Below are positions 12,901 to 25,544 of a stretch of 64,000 nucleotides of DNA, piece by piece. The stretch's first letter is position 1; each line of letters starts with the position of its first letter. Below the pieces are notes generated by a model. The model had not been told where the DNA came from and ran no database searches. It worked only from the letters and a program-made list of their open reading frames with translations. Source of the DNA: Rotaria sp. Silwood1 (lineage: Eukaryota; Rotifera; Eurotatoria; Philodinida; Philodinidae). The stretch spans positions 617,949-681,948 of the forward strand of contig CAJNOP010000097.1 in assembly GCA_905250075.1 (NCBI GenBank), read 5' to 3'. Position numbers and translations under genes: made by a program.

Positions 12901-13568
12901 TTGATCATTCAATAAATGATTATGTATTTATTGAAACTGAAGCTCATCGTTATGCTGAAGAAGCTGTTAAAGCACTTCGAAAATCTGCACAAGATTGTTA
13001 TTCAGCTGAAAGTGGAATACCAAATTGGGGAGCAAGAAATATTCAACAGTAAGTTATTATAACAAAAAAAAACAAAACATTAATCAAATCTAATAAAAAT
13101 ATTCTTTTTTTTAGTATACGTCGATTTGGTTCTCGTACTAATAAAGATGTTATTATTCCAGATGATGATCAACCATCATCATCATCTATTATTAAAAAAT
13201 CTAATACTAGAATTTCAAATTCATCAAGTAATTTACTTAAAGATATACGTGAACGAAAACGAGAACAATCTGATTTTATTGTACATACAAATGGTCAACC
13301 AATAGAACATGATGATGATGAAGAAAATTCTTCAAATAATGAAGGTTTAACATTAATACGTGAATTAAAAGATTATTTACAAATTGGTACATCTATTCGT
13401 GGTAAAGCAACAACAGGTGAAATTATTGATTATTTTCAAAAACGTCTTGATGGAAAACCTGGTCTTATACCAAAATTTAAATCATTATTAAAACAAATAG
13501 CAAATCTTGAACGAACACCATCCGGAATTGGTTTTTGGGTTTTAAAAGAAGAATTTCGAGAAACATGA
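6992..13568 (+). CDS. CSB/ERCC6-type SNF2 DNA-repair ATPase, 13 exons
   Basis: Transcription-coupled repair ATPase that in other eukaryotes remodels stalled RNA polymerase II. Coding exons: 6992-7163, 7219-7439, 7501-7597, 7657-8083, 9057-9302, 9364-9451, 9511-9575, 9631-9769, 10202-10375, 10440-11156, 11700-12129, 12736-13048, 13115-13568. All junctions are GT-AG and the frame is continuous, giving about 1180 residues (human about 1490). An acidic/Lys-rich N-terminal region is followed by [17 protein letters not shown], motif I DEMGLGKT at about 411-418 (split by an intron after GK), and motif II DEGH at about 525. Then come [20 protein letters not shown], motif [18 protein letters not shown] and motif [12 protein letters not shown]. 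The last ~75 residues ([11 protein letters not shown] to [12 protein letters not shown]) match the CSB-specific winged-helix end, which separates it from other SNF2 proteins. Motif III has GSP where GTP is usual. Introns 4, 8 and 11 contain repeat insertions. Confidence 0.93.
8731..9017. repeat. GC-rich fold-back element in CSB intron 4
   Basis: A 287-bp island far richer in G+C than its surroundings. It starts CCCAGGTCGA and ends TCGACCTGGG, exact reverse complements. The inner arms are long and nearly perfect: the segment from about 8810 (aacaccggaaatcaacggaa) to 8868 is mirrored at about 8928-8985. CCGG, CCGGCCGG and CAGGAA recur throughout. Frames open on both strands because of the palindrome and are not genes. 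No clear target-site duplication is visible. Probably a non-autonomous DNA transposon. Confidence 0.8.
9813..10114. mobile_element. MITE-like inverted repeat in CSB intron 8
   Basis: About 302 bp with terminal inverted repeats: the left end ccaaagggggaaaagcgaaa and the right end (reverse complement) ccaagaggggaaaagcgaaa. Pairing continues inward through 'gtcataactatgcattagatc' versus its mirrored copy near 10050-10075. It carries no coding sequence. A TA flanks each side if the ends are taken two bases further out (9811-10116), compatible with a Tc1/mariner-type insertion, but this is tentative. It lies wholly within the intron, and both splice sites are intact. Confidence 0.7.
12235..12376. 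mobile_element. hAT-type MITE with 8-bp target duplication (CSB intron 11)
   Basis: A 142-bp element beginning TAGTGGCGGAGCC and ending GGCTTCGCCACTA, imperfect terminal inverted repeats. It is flanked on both sides by the identical 8-mer GATTATAA (12227-12234 and 12377-12384). An 8-bp duplication with this type of terminus is the signature of hAT-superfamily insertion. There is no coding capacity, so it must have been moved in trans. Two internal copies of 'cccctccagaaat' are also present. Confidence 0.8.
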
Positions 13569-13716
13569 TATTGTTTTCTTTTTTTTTTAATTGTAATCAG
13601 AGATAACTTAAATTTTCTTTTTCTTTTTTTTTGTTCTTTCTCAGATATAAACGGTTATTTTGAACAATTGTAATATAGAATTTATAAATTTATTTGCTTA
13701 TTTTATTATTTCAGAT
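13569..13716 (+). promoter_or_regulatory. Short CSB-PRPSAP spacer with acceptor-like site before the ATG
   Basis: Only 148 bp separate the CSB stop from the next start codon. The spacer is T-rich and ends in a polypyrimidine tract with ttatttcag at about 13706-13714, so the AG lies two bases before the ATG at 13717. A second acceptor-like ttctttctcag sits near 13640. This fits a spliced-leader trans-splice acceptor, which bdelloids are known to use, or an ordinary acceptor of an unseen 5' UTR exon. No AATAAA is visible in the spacer. Confidence 0.45.
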
Positions 13717-16700
13717 ATGTCTGCCGATCGTGCCGGTCGAGCGGAAATGGGTAGGTTATAGAACAAAAAAAAATTGCTTGTTCTTTTTTTTTTTTCGTTT
13801 TTCTTATTTTATAAAAGAATATAAATTTTCATTCTATTTCAAGTTCATATAATATTCGAAAAGGAATACACGAAAAAAAAAATCATGGTAGATAATATCA
13901 ACGGATGATTGATTGAAAACTTGCTATTGAAATTGCTTTGCTTATAATAGAAATTAGTTTCTATTTTTTGATTTTTATAATATTAGTTAAATCATTATTT
14001 ATATCTATAGGAAATATATTTCAATTTGACTGTAAAGCATTGATTTTTCCTTTGAAGAAAAGCACCTTTGATCACTGATTTTTTTTTTCTCAGTTATAAT
14101 TTTTTTTATTTTCTCTTATTGTATGCTTTTACATGACATATATCTAACCTTTCATTCATATTCAGCACTGTCTCTTGAAGTTAAACAGATCCTTGCATGA
14201 CCCAAAGCAGTTAGCTATTAGGATGATTGTATCTGTAAAAAGAAGGTATATAGATATTTTCATTCGTGAAAATATTAACCTCGAAATTAGGCTAGATTTT
14301 GTTATATCTAATAAATTCACTTGACGATGTGATAGCTATTGAGTGTGCGTACGAATGCAAAGAAGTTATTATATCCAAAGATAATGAGAAATAAATGCTG
14401 AAAAATTTTGATGATCGAAATTATCTAAATTATTTGGTGATCAGAAATAGTATTACTCGAGTTTTTACCTCACTATGCGTTTTAATATTTTATTAGAGGG
14501 ATAGATATATGTTTTTTAAAGTTCAATGCATATAAAAGATTTAAATTAATAATGACGAATTAATAACATGACCTTTTGATAACTCTGTTGTCGATGAAAA
14601 ACAATAGAATGAATTTTACTATCAAAATTGTACAGGCAAATCATTTTTACAGAAACTTTTAAAGCACATGAGTTGTAAGAATATGACATTTGACGCAACG
14701 TCCTACATAAACATAAAAGATAGCACTTCCAATGGAAGAGTGTTGACCCTGATTCTACCGTAATCGGCATTAAGGCCATCTTGCCCATATCTAGTTACAA
14801 ATCTATATTAACAAGTAAAAGTTAAGTATAGATCAGTGACCTTGATCATCAGTGCTACCATTAAGATTTTTTTTTGATCGAAGTTAGTCTATTTCAAAAA
14901 AAAAACTGAACTTTATATAACATGACTAAATTGTGAAAACATTCCAGATGTCTGCGTCCTTTTAAGCTAATATTTTGCCTATAAATAGGTCTTAATGAGC
15001 TATGAAAGGTTTTAAAGTCGTACTGCGGAATAATGTACACTTAAAATCATGATGATGAACAGTTTAGGTTTTAATCGAAACGGCACTAATAAAAAAAAAA
15101 CGTTAGGAAGTTTAGTAGTATAATCCAGTTATCAGTAAGTTTACTCCCAAAAGGATTAACAGTCTTCTACCTTATCATAGTGACCAAACTGTATTTGTTG
15201 TTATTTTCATGTATTCGAACAATTCAAAACTCAGTACAGAACACCACCGATGGGTAAAATACTAGCTGAAAGCATCCAGACATCTGAATATGCTCCTTCA
15301 TTGATTCTTATAGTTTATTCATGTTCTATTTTGTTATCAGATGAACATGAAAATGTGAATTATGAGATTTTTATCTGAAATCTTACCTATAGATAGTTTC
15401 CAGCATCATTAGATTATTCTAAAAATTTCAGTTCGTCTCTGACAAAATGTTTGTTCCTGATTGTTATATTGAATTCGTCAGTTTTAAATAAATACTTTTA
15501 TATTCATTGAACTTAACATATGGTTGTGAATTAAAATGAAAAGAACAAATGATTATAAATTCTATGCTGAAATGATCATAGAAAATAAATATAACATGAT
15601 GATTTTTTTCCATAAAAATAATGATTAGATTATTTTCTCATATAATTTTTGTCTAATTTTTAGTGATTCTTACCGGTAATTCATACCCAGAATTGGCAGA
15701 AAATATATCAAGGTAAGTTGTTTTCTATGAAAAAAAAATTTTTGTTTTTTTGTGATAATAACTTTGCACTAAATAAAGTTTGATCTATCACAATAAAAAT
15801 ATTCTATAACCTGAACTAATTTTTTTTTTATTATAGAAAAACTTTAATAAGCATGTGGTTGTGTGGTGTATGCTGATTTTTTTTCTTCTCATTATAGAAT
15901 TGTTCATTCTTACAAAACAGACAGTACTCAGTATGTATTTTGTAGCTCTTAGAAAAGTGTATTTCTATGTTTGTTAAAGTTTGATACATTTGTGCTTGAT
16001 TTATAGATTAGTTTCTTTTGTTAAGTAATTATAATATCTTGCTTGATATTTATTTTAGTCGTATTAAACCACTTGGCGAATGTCTCGTTTTTAAAAATTC
16101 TGATAAAGGTTAATTATAAATAAAAAAAAAACACATTAAAAATAAAAATCTTTATCTTTTATCTTTTCTAAATAGAAACTCATGTTGAAATTCATGAATC
16201 AGTTCGTAGTAAAGATGTATTTATAATTCAAACTGGTTCAACAAAGTAAAATAATTAGAAAGGACAAAAAAACAAAGTGTTTATTAATTTTTTGATTTTA
16301 ATCAGAGATCCTAATGATGATCTTATGGAACTTATGATAATGAGCTATGCATGTAAAACATCATGTGCACGAAATATTATTGTAAGTTTTTGAATGTGTT
16401 TATGTATAATTGATAAATTATATATTTCAGGGTGTTTTACCTTATTTACCTTGTAAGTTAATATGAACATAATAATAGAAAAGAATTTTATCAATTTAGA
16501 TAGTAAACAAAGTAAACAGAAAAAACGTGGATGTATTGCAATGAAACTTGTTGCTCAAATGCTTGTTAAAGCAGGCTTAACACATGTAATAACTGTTGAT
16601 TTACATCAAAAAGAAATTCAAGGATTTTTTGATATTCCCGTTGATAATTTACGTGCATCATCTTTTCTTCTTGATTATGTTAAAGAACAAGTAAGAAAAG

Positions 16701-17546
16701 AAAAGATTTTTCTTCGTTTTCATAAAAGAAAATTTTTCTTTATATAAATCAATTATAGATTCCTGATTGGCGTAATGCTGTTATAGTTGCACGTAAACCT
16801 AATCAAGCTAAACGTGTAACAGGTTTTGCTCAAAGATTAAAATTACATATTGCTGTTATACATGGTTGTCAAGATCGAGAAAATGAAATTGAAGAAACAG
16901 ATGGACGAAATTCACCACCACCATCAACTTCTAGTTTAGATAATCCAATATCAATGTCAGAACGTCGAAGTGTATATACTATTCCTTCACTTGCATTAGG
17001 CGGACGTAATTATTCTTGATATATTTTTTTTCTATACCACAACTATAAGTATCAATATGAGGATTTATAAGTTTAAACTATTGTAATGGTTTGACCTATA
17101 AAAAAAAAAACAGCAACAAAAGATTCTTTTCTTTAATTTATAATGAAAATTTTCTTTTTTTTTTTATAGAAGTTAATGTCAAAGGTAATTTACCAATGGA
17201 TGTTGTTGGTGATGTTAGTAATCGAATAGCTATAATTGTTGAAGATATGATTGATGATGTACCCGGTCTTGTACAAGCTGCTGATATACTTTTTGATCGT
17301 GGTGCAAATAAAATCTATGTACTTGCAACACATGGTTTATTTACATGTGATGCACCATTATTAATTGAAGAATCTCGAATATCTGAAGTTATTATAACAA
17401 ATACTGTACCACATGAATTTGCTAAACTTCAATGTTCAAAAATTAAAACAGTTGATATAAGTTTACTTTTATCAGAAGCTATTCGTCGTATACATAATCA
17501 AGAATCAATGAGTTATTTATTTCGTAATGTTGAACCGAATGATTAA
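13717..17546 (+). CDS. PRPP synthetase-associated protein (PRPSAP family)
   Basis: Regulatory, non-catalytic relative of ribose-phosphate pyrophosphokinase, part of the PRPP synthetase complex in animals (nucleotide precursor supply, cytosol). Exons: 13717-13750, 15664-15712, 16059-16108, 16176-16245, 16306-16381, 16431-16452, 16500-16690, 16759-17005, 17170-17546. The frame is continuous, giving 371 residues (human PRPSAP2 is 369). Visible family blocks include [80 protein letters not shown], then a Ser/Pro-rich insert (about residues 205-245), [32 protein letters not shown] and [20 protein letters not shown]. The long insert and the SEAIRRIHN end place it with PRPSAP rather than the catalytic PRPS. 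It lies immediately downstream of CSB on the same strand and converges on the TOB-like gene. An optional 33-nt exon is listed separately. Confidence 0.92.
13751..15663 (+). other. Long first intron of the PRPSAP gene
   Basis: A 1.9-kb intron, unusually long against the 50-70 bp introns that dominate this locus. It is AT-rich, with poly-T tracts. I see no nested gene; the minus-strand frame at 14546-14788 has no recognisable features. It may contain old transposon debris or regulatory sequence, but nothing specific can be pointed to. Confidence 0.5.
15898..15930 (+). other. Candidate 33-nt cassette exon of PRPSAP
   Basis: Between the second and third coding exons a 33-nt segment is bounded by cattatag and gtatgt. 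It has no stop in the gene's frame and a length divisible by three. Including it would add 11 residues ([11 protein letters not shown]) after ISR. Skipping it gives a length matching the family exactly, so skipping is the default model and inclusion would be an alternative isoform. Confidence 0.4.
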
Positions 17547-17775
17547 AAACTTTATATTTTATTTTTTATGCAAATTTTCCTTTCTCCTTTATTTAATACA
17601 ATAATAATAATAATAATAAAAAAACAATTATTTTTTTTTATAGTCTAGCAGAGAATGAATTATAATATTCTTGTCTGTTGTTTTTGTTTTATATAAGCAG
17701 AAAAATCATTTGATAAAATTCTTAAAAAAAGGAAAATATTTTATTATGTTATTAATTCAAAAAGAAAAATAATAT

Positions 17776-18571
17776 TCACTTAGATTTTACTTGATTGGAA
17801 TTTGTTTGTCCATTTGATTTTATTTTTAATGAACCAAATCTTGTTTGAGCAAATGTTTGTATTGATAAAACAGGTGTTGATATTAAATTTGACCATGATG
17901 AAAAATCAGAAGTATTTATCAAAGTATCATTTGATTGAAGTATCTGCATATTATGATTCAAAGGTTGAATTGAAATAGTTGATTCTATTGAATAATTTTT
18001 ATTTTATGATAACAAAAAAAAATAATATTTTACCATGATGTGAAATTTCATCTGTATCACTTGATGATTCACTATGTCGTAATAAATTTCTTTCATCGGT
18101 ATATAAAATTTGAACTTAAAAATTAATTTTAGTTTCTTTTTTTTTTGTTTTATTTTTTGGTTAAAACAAAAAATGAATATTTACTTGGTCCTTTTTCTCC
18201 TATGCGATATGATACTTCACCTGGATCAATCCAAATAGTAAGATCATTTGGTAATGAATCAAGTATTTCTTGTAAATCCAAACTAACATCAATAGTAGCA
18301 TTAATAAGAACTTTATCAATTTTTTCTTTACTAATACGTATTGATCGATATGCAGAACCTTTTGTTGGTCGTTCTGGATACCAATGATCTTGAAATTTAA
18401 TTTGTAAATATTTATACATTTGTTCACCAAGCATATTAACTCGACTAAATAGGTATAAAAATTAATTTTTTTTTTTCTTTTCTATTCATGTTGATACACA
18501 TACCGACGTGGTAATTTATTGTAAAGATAAGCGATTAAGAAATTTAATGCAATCGATATTTCGAATTGCAT
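17776..18571 (-). CDS. TOB/BTG-family antiproliferative protein
   Basis: In animals, BTG/TOB proteins bind the CAF1/CCR4 deadenylase and restrain proliferation and mRNA stability. Four coding exons (minus): 18504-18571, 18185-18444, 18034-18114, 17984-17776. Total 205 residues; human TOB1 is longer (about 345). The BTG domain covers residues about 1-115. It begins MQFEISIALNFLIAYLYNKL, followed by LGEQMYKYLQIKFQDHWYPE (box A region), and DLTIWIDPGEVSYRIGEKGP (box B region). The C-terminal tail ends with TFAQTRFGSLKIK, which resembles the TOB 'AATKFGSTKMK' end and favours TOB over BTG. The middle Pro/Gln-rich region of vertebrate TOB is much shorter here. It converges on PRPSAP with 229 bp between stops. 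Confidence 0.9.
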
Positions 18572-20916
18572 TGTATACTAGAAGAGAAAAAAAAATATGT
18601 AATATAAAAAAACCAATGTTCGTTGGCATGTTTCTAGTTCGAATAGCTGATAAAAATAGAATTATAAAACATTGATTTCAATGTTCTGTTTATAATCGAA
18701 TGACAAGATTATGATAATAAAAAAAAATCAGACATAAAAAAAAAAAATACTATAGAATAACTGTAATCTTAATTTGTGGACATGTTTCGTTTGTATCATG
18801 GATATTTTTTTTTTCTTGAATCACTACGAGAAAATAACTAATAATACGGACATTCATCATTATAGTCTTAACATCAGCTGCATTTTTTCTTTGACCTTGA
18901 GAAATATATAGGAATGTGAGTAGAATATTTTTTTTTCGCACTTACGTAAAAAAATCAAAATGATTACGTTTATTTACGTAGATCGTTTGTTTTGATGATA
19001 TAAATAATATGAATAACGAACTTTTTATTGTCATTATTTTGACTATTGTTTTACTTAACTGTCAATTATGAAAAGTTTCATTTCTTTTATTCTAATAATA
19101 ATAAAATGCACATATAAATATATTAAATATGTTTAGGTGGCAATAAGATTGATATCGAAAAAACCACAAAAAAAAAGACTATAATATCATAACCAGATAT
19201 TTTTTCTCGTCATTCTACTAAACACGTATATTTTTTCTTTTTCTTCTTGTAGAAAAGAAAAAATAGAAAACAAGTCTAATATAATTTCTCATTTACTGAA
19301 CGTGATCTTCAATAATAATGTCTGAGTATTTTCGAAAGCACAAAAGAGAAGTGCTTCATTCTTGTTAATAAATCTGTCGAAAAACAAAAAAGAGGTAAGT
19401 AAGTTTCTTGTTTAGCATCCGTACGACACCTTTCTTTTAATTTTTCTATATCTAATTAAGACTTTCACACATATTTCTATTTGTCATGTTTTTCTTTTTC
19501 AACATGAACGAGAAACAAAAAGAAATGAGACTTCGTGATCAAGCAATATACTCATTTCGAGGTGTTATTATGTGAATACCTCAAGTGATGTGTCAATTCT
19601 TATTTCATTCAACTATCTGTTCTATTTTCATTAAGAATTCAACTCATCACGCAATCTTTCTTTTTCTTATAAAATTCATAGAACAAATCGATGAAGATAG
19701 CTATTAGAATGAAGAAAAATACTATAAATTCTATCTCGTTCGATGCATCCCAATATTGTAAAAAGCAATTATTTTTCTAATTTATTATATTATCAGAAGA
19801 AATAGAAGTGATAATATACCTCGATTGAAAATAAACGCAAAATAATGTTCTAATAAATATGCATGTAAAAAAAAAAGAAATCTTTGAACAATATATTCGT
19901 TCAATTTTTCTATTACTCCACAAACATTGAAGATAGTCAAAAGTAATCAATTATTATCGAAATTTGATGCTTGTTTTCACTGTAGTTTCACAAGAATTTT
20001 TTTTTTCTTCATTCAAGATTAATTTATTAATTTTCTACAAAATGATAGATTACAGAAGGAAATAAATTTCGGTCTTATTAAGTGGCACATACAACATTTT
20101 GTAGACCAAGAATCTTAATAGTTCTAATCAATATATGAAAATAAGCTAAAGGCGAAATTTTATATAGACATAGATTTTGCGATCTCATTCAATTATTTAC
20201 TTTCATTGTGACAACTTCGATTCACAAAAAAAAAAAATTCCGAATATATATATATATGTTTAGAAAGAGCATCAAATTTCAATTTTAATCATCTATATTT
20301 AATTTTTTCTAGTGATTTAAAAATAATTTCAAATCTGTTGTTCAAAAAACTTTTTACACATTAACTAAAAATAATTCATTTTTCGAATAAATTTTATCAA
20401 TAGAATTAAAACCAACCAGGTGATCGGACAAATTGTTGCGATATGCAATTTAAGTATAGTGTTGAAAAATATCAATATCAATAGCTACAACTACATACTT
20501 GCAGTTCCCCACCCACGCATCTAATGCTTTAGAATCTTAACAAATTAAACTAATATAATATATAGAGAAAGATGAAATAGTTTTTGTTTAAAAAAATGAT
20601 CACATAAGGACGTAATTAGTATTATCAGATTTTTGATCGATGATTTGTTAAAATCCCAAATATAATTTTTTTTTTCTTGTGTTTTACAAATGATTTTAAT
20701 CTCTATAAAAAAAGCAAATTCAATTGTAAACAAAATGTACTTGATTTTGTTCTTTTGATTTTGAAATTAGAAAAATTGAAATAAAAAAAAAAATATATAT
20801 ACAAATACATATAAGAAATAATGAAAAACAAAAACATGAGAAGGATAATACAAAAAATATAAAAAATTGACAAGTTTTGACATTCGTATTATGTTTTAAT
20901 GAGTTAAATAGAAGTT
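18572..20916. other. Spacer upstream of the TOB-like gene
   Basis: AT-rich sequence with many poly-A/T runs. It should include the TOB 5' UTR and promoter and the 3' UTR of the minus-strand gene ending at 20917. The frames seen (18750-18941, 20545-20733) are short and have background composition. No repeat structure or RNA gene was recognised. Confidence 0.5.
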
Positions 20917-23900
20917 TTAAAGATAACTTGTGACGTTAACATTTTGACGATGTGAATTACGTTTTGATTGTCCTTCTCTAGAAATATTACTTTGATTAAA
21001 ATTATATACATTAGATGATGGTGGTGAAAAGATTTCATTTCTTGTTAAAGGTGATGAAGGATGATAATTAGATTGAATAGGAGCTGAATGTTGTGAAGAA
21101 ATATATTTATGTGTATTTACGGGATTTGAATATGTTTGTTGATGATGAACATGATCGGAACCATTCATCATTTGTGAAATACCTTAAAAAGAAAACATTC
21201 GAATTTTATTACACAAATATTTTATTTAATCAAATCATTCGATTTATTCTTTTAATCAAGTTTTTGAAAGTTGTATTCTATCTTTGGAGTCTTCTGGGCA
21301 GATTGTTCTATTTTCTTTTTTGTATTTACATAAAATGTTTCTGAATTGACGTATATAAACATTCAGAAAACTAAATATACAGAGAATAAGTCTCTATAAT
21401 AGTGAAGAGTTCGTATTTACAGCTGGTATCACTAATTTTTTCAAGATGCTTGTTTTTCGAGTCGAAAGAGGTTTATTGAAAACAAAAACCCGAATCTAGT
21501 TCACGAAATTTCAAAGCTATTCGACTGTAGATCTATAGAGTGATATTTATAATGAAACTACACATTGGAGATACGGATAGATACACAACAAAATTCAATC
21601 GTAGTATTTGATAACTACACTCGATTATGAGCTACTCAATTTTAACAAGTTAAGTACTTGTATAATCTTTCACTTTTTAATTTGTGCTCAGTACTTGTGA
21701 TATTTTGTCACATTCTATTGTAGTATTCCATTACATGACAATACTAGGAATTTGATAAGATTTGACTATTGGATTGATTTCCCTAGATATAATAGTACAT
21801 CGATATCTCGTAAAGCATTTACTAATAAAATTTTAACCATTTGAAATCCTAAAACCATAAATATCGATTTTGAAATATTTCATCAATTTATAAAAAAAAA
21901 GAAAAAGGAATGTATAATTGTGCTAATAGGACAAAAGCTTCGAATAATTCTTTTGTATTTTCTCTAGATTAAATCAAACTTACCAGGATATGTTGGCATA
22001 TAAGAACCATACGAATGAGCTTGTTGTTGAGATCGATTTTCTCCTCCATTCACAAACGATTGATTATATGATGAATGTGTTAGACCATTAAAACTACTAC
22101 TATTATTACCTTGTTGAATCCATTTTGGAATCGTATCATTAGAACTAGCTGAAAGTTGATATGGATGATATCCATTTAATTTATTTGATTGTGAAGCATA
22201 TGGTTGTGATTTCATAAAATTTGATGATGTTGATTGATCTGATGTATGTGATGGAAATATAGTTGTATTAACTTTTTCTGATATACCTTTTGAAGAAAGA
22301 TTTGGTATTGATTGATGATGTTGTGGTATGAATTCTTTTTGACGATTTGGTAAATTAATATCAGATATTTGATTATTTGGATTTGTTATTCCAACATGTA
22401 GATTTGATTGATGTATTGATTCAAGATGATTTTTATTTAATGATGGTGATGTTGGTTCAATTTTTGATGAAATATCAATTTTACTTGATCGAGGTGGTTT
22501 AAATGCACTTTTTCCATTTTCATAATGAATATTTGTTTCTGTTAAATGAGTAATAGGTACAGATTTTGGTATTGATGGTATTATTACAATTGGTTTAACA
22601 ATTTTATGTGAACATTTATTTTGATTATTAAGTGATATGTGTTCTTGTGGTATTGTTTTTAGACGATATTGTTCATAGTTTTGATTTGTTTGTTGTTCAA
22701 TATTATGTTCTGATAATAATCTTACATTTTCATTTGATGGTGGAACAAAACGAAAACGTGGTCTTGATGATAATTTATCAATAGAAGTTAAATCAATTAA
22801 ACTAGCACTTATATTATTTGATGTTAAATAATTTGTTTTATCAATTAAAAGAGATAAACGTTGATGAGATTGAACATTTTTTGATAATGGTTTTATTAAT
22901 AAATCTTCTGTTGATGTTGCTATTGTTTGTAAATGTTGTGGATGAGAAATTTTTTCTTTTGTTATTGATTTTGTTGATGAACTTATTTGATTAAGATTAT
23001 TTTCTGATGTATGACGACGAACATTATTTGTACGTTCATCTGATATCATTTGTTCAAAACGATCACGAATATTTTGAAATTGATTTGAATGAAAAGCTTG
23101 AATATGAATTGAACCTTGAGAAGTTATTGTAGAAGAAGTATTTGTTTGAGCAGATTTAATACTCTAGAATAGAAAGATTTTAATGAGATATGATTTTGAA
23201 TAAGAAATTATTGCTTAAAGGGATATGTAATGTTTTACTTAGAAATAATTGGATATGACACAGAAAATTATGTTTAGCAAAAAAAAAAATTTTTTTTTGA
23301 CGAAAATCATTTTGTAGAGAAAATTATTTTCTGTTATATATTATTCAATGCAATTTAATGTATTTTTGTAAAGTCGAGAAAACACCAAGTTCTTTTTTTA
23401 AGATACCTACTATGTATTCCAGAAGTGTTTTGCACTAATAGGAATTAGAGACAGAAGATAGAAGAACATTTAGGCTGAATTTAGAAAAGTCTGGAGGTTG
23501 CATACGAGTAGATTGTTCATTTTATGAGACTAGTCTATTTGACATCAGTAGAAAAAAATATTATTTGTTTTCTCAGAAGTTAAACGTGCAAATAAAAACA
23601 AAATATTTTGTACAATTGTATGAAGCTCGACATGAAGATTCGGAAAAATTTTCTTAATTTATCTATCGAACAGTTTAATTTTGTTAGATATTGATTTTCA
23701 AGCTAATCTTTCGACAATGGATTTTCCAATTCCATTGAAGATTATAACAAAGCTATTTATATCATTAGATAAACTATATTTCCATTACAGATCCATGATC
23801 CATACTGTCAATATCTTTAAAAAACTATCATTAGGAGAATTTTGTATACGAAGAATAAGAGCAGCGCAAATTTTTCTACTAGAGGTTTTAATAGTTTGAT

Positions 23901-25544
23901 TGAATTAAGACGTGAACTAACAACAAAAAGCTTCCATTTGTATAGAATTTGATAGAAGACGTTTCGAAGCTAGATCAGAAATCGAAAAATGAGGTTTGAT
24001 CATTCACAAACAATATGGTTTTTTTTTTTCAAAAAATGTTGATTATTCATGTTAGTCTCTGCTTAATAATATGATTTCTTGAAGCAGAAGACGAATTCAG
24101 AGAAAATTTGAATGTAAAATAAATATTTTTATATAACATACCATGAACTATTGATTATGTGCTATTACTTAATTAAACTTCTCAGAAATTTACAACCATG
24201 ATAGGTGATGATTATTCTTATTAAATCAATCAAAAACTGATAAAATATAATAAAATTCCTGTTCAAACAATATATTTTTCTCTGTGTACGGTATTTTTTA
24301 TCGCGTCACATAACATTCTCGGACGGGTTTCATTGTATCTATTGAATTCCTTTTTTTTTCTTTCCTTGAAAGAACACGTAAAGCCGCAAAGTTTGACATA
24401 ATCTCTGTTTTTCAAGTAAACTTTGCATTTATTATATATAGAAACACGTCTATCAATAGAACTCTAGTTTTTAGAGATTTTTTTGTGAAATATTAATATT
24501 GTTATCATTTTCATCTAAGAAAAAAAAACAAAAATTATTTAAAAAACTCACTCTGTCATCTCCATAGCTTAACATAATCTTTCAAGCAAAAAAAAAAACT
24601 TAAATATACAAAATAAATATCATAATGGAATTGGACCTGCCGAGTGAATTATTATTCGATAAATATCTCCGAAAAATTTGGCTACACCTTATTCACTATG
24701 TGTAAAAGTCTTGATGTGAAATATTCATTCATTTTTTAACTATTTACAGACAACTGTCTAGAGTCAAAAAAACAGTTAGTTAAGATCAGATTTTTTTCTC
24801 TATACTATTTTAGATGATTTTATATTTTCGATTGAAACCTATCAAATTCGAAATGACAACACATATAAGTTTTCGTTTATTATAATGTCTCATTTTATAT
24901 AGGTGATATTTGTTAACTGAATAAATAAATAACAAGAATTCAAAAATTTTCAAATCTTTCATGAGTAAATTTAATATAGATTGAAACTAAGACAAATACA
25001 AAATCCTATAAGAAAAGAATTTAGCAGAGAATTGCAATAAAAAAAGATTCTATTGCGTATGTCTCTTGTTTCTACTCAATCAACTGCATTTGTTTCGCTT
25101 ATGACATATTTGCGTATGTCTATCGTACATCAAATCGCTGCGCTCTGAATGGACAAATTTATCTTAATCTTATAGAAACATATTTGGCAACGAAAATGTT
25201 AAGTTATATGATTGGCATAAGGAATTCCCTTTTTTTTTTATTTTTATTGATATAAGAATTAAAAATTTGGAAAAAAGTAGCTAAACATTAAATAGTAAAA
25301 AAACGAAAATCAAACTTACACGAAGATCTTGTTTATTTTGTTGAATACCAATATTATTTGATGATTTTATTCGTGAATAAGATTTTTCAATTTTATTTTC
25401 ATCTCTTATATCTTGATCACATAAATATTCATTAAGAATTGAATCAAAATAATTTAATGTTTTTTCAATTTGTTCATCATCATCATTATTATTTTTATGT
25501 TGTATAAATTTACGTTTTTTATCATGTTGATTTTGTTTATTCAT
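20917..25544 (-). CDS. Unrecognised Asn/Ser/Gln-rich protein, 3 exons
   Basis: I do not recognise the family. Coding exons (minus): 25320-25544, 21984-23163, 20917-21182. Junctions are GT-AG, phases agree, and the product is about 556 residues. The N-terminal exon is charged (KKRKF, NNNDDDEQ) and contains a helical segment IEKTLNYFDSILNEYLCD. The second exon opens with a conserved-looking NQFQNIRDRFEQMISDERTN helix and then becomes low-complexity, rich in Ser, Asn, His, Gln and Pro. The end contains SPLTRNEIFSPPSSNVY and is disordered. There is no signal peptide or membrane span. A cytoplasmic or nuclear scaffold or regulatory protein is a guess. The 2.2-kb intron (23164-25319) and the 0.8-kb intron (21183-21983) show nothing recognisable. 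Confidence 0.7.

Noticed and set aside
23681-23899. 72-codon plus frame inside the large intron of the unrecognised gene
   Set aside because: Background composition, no motif, no splice partners.
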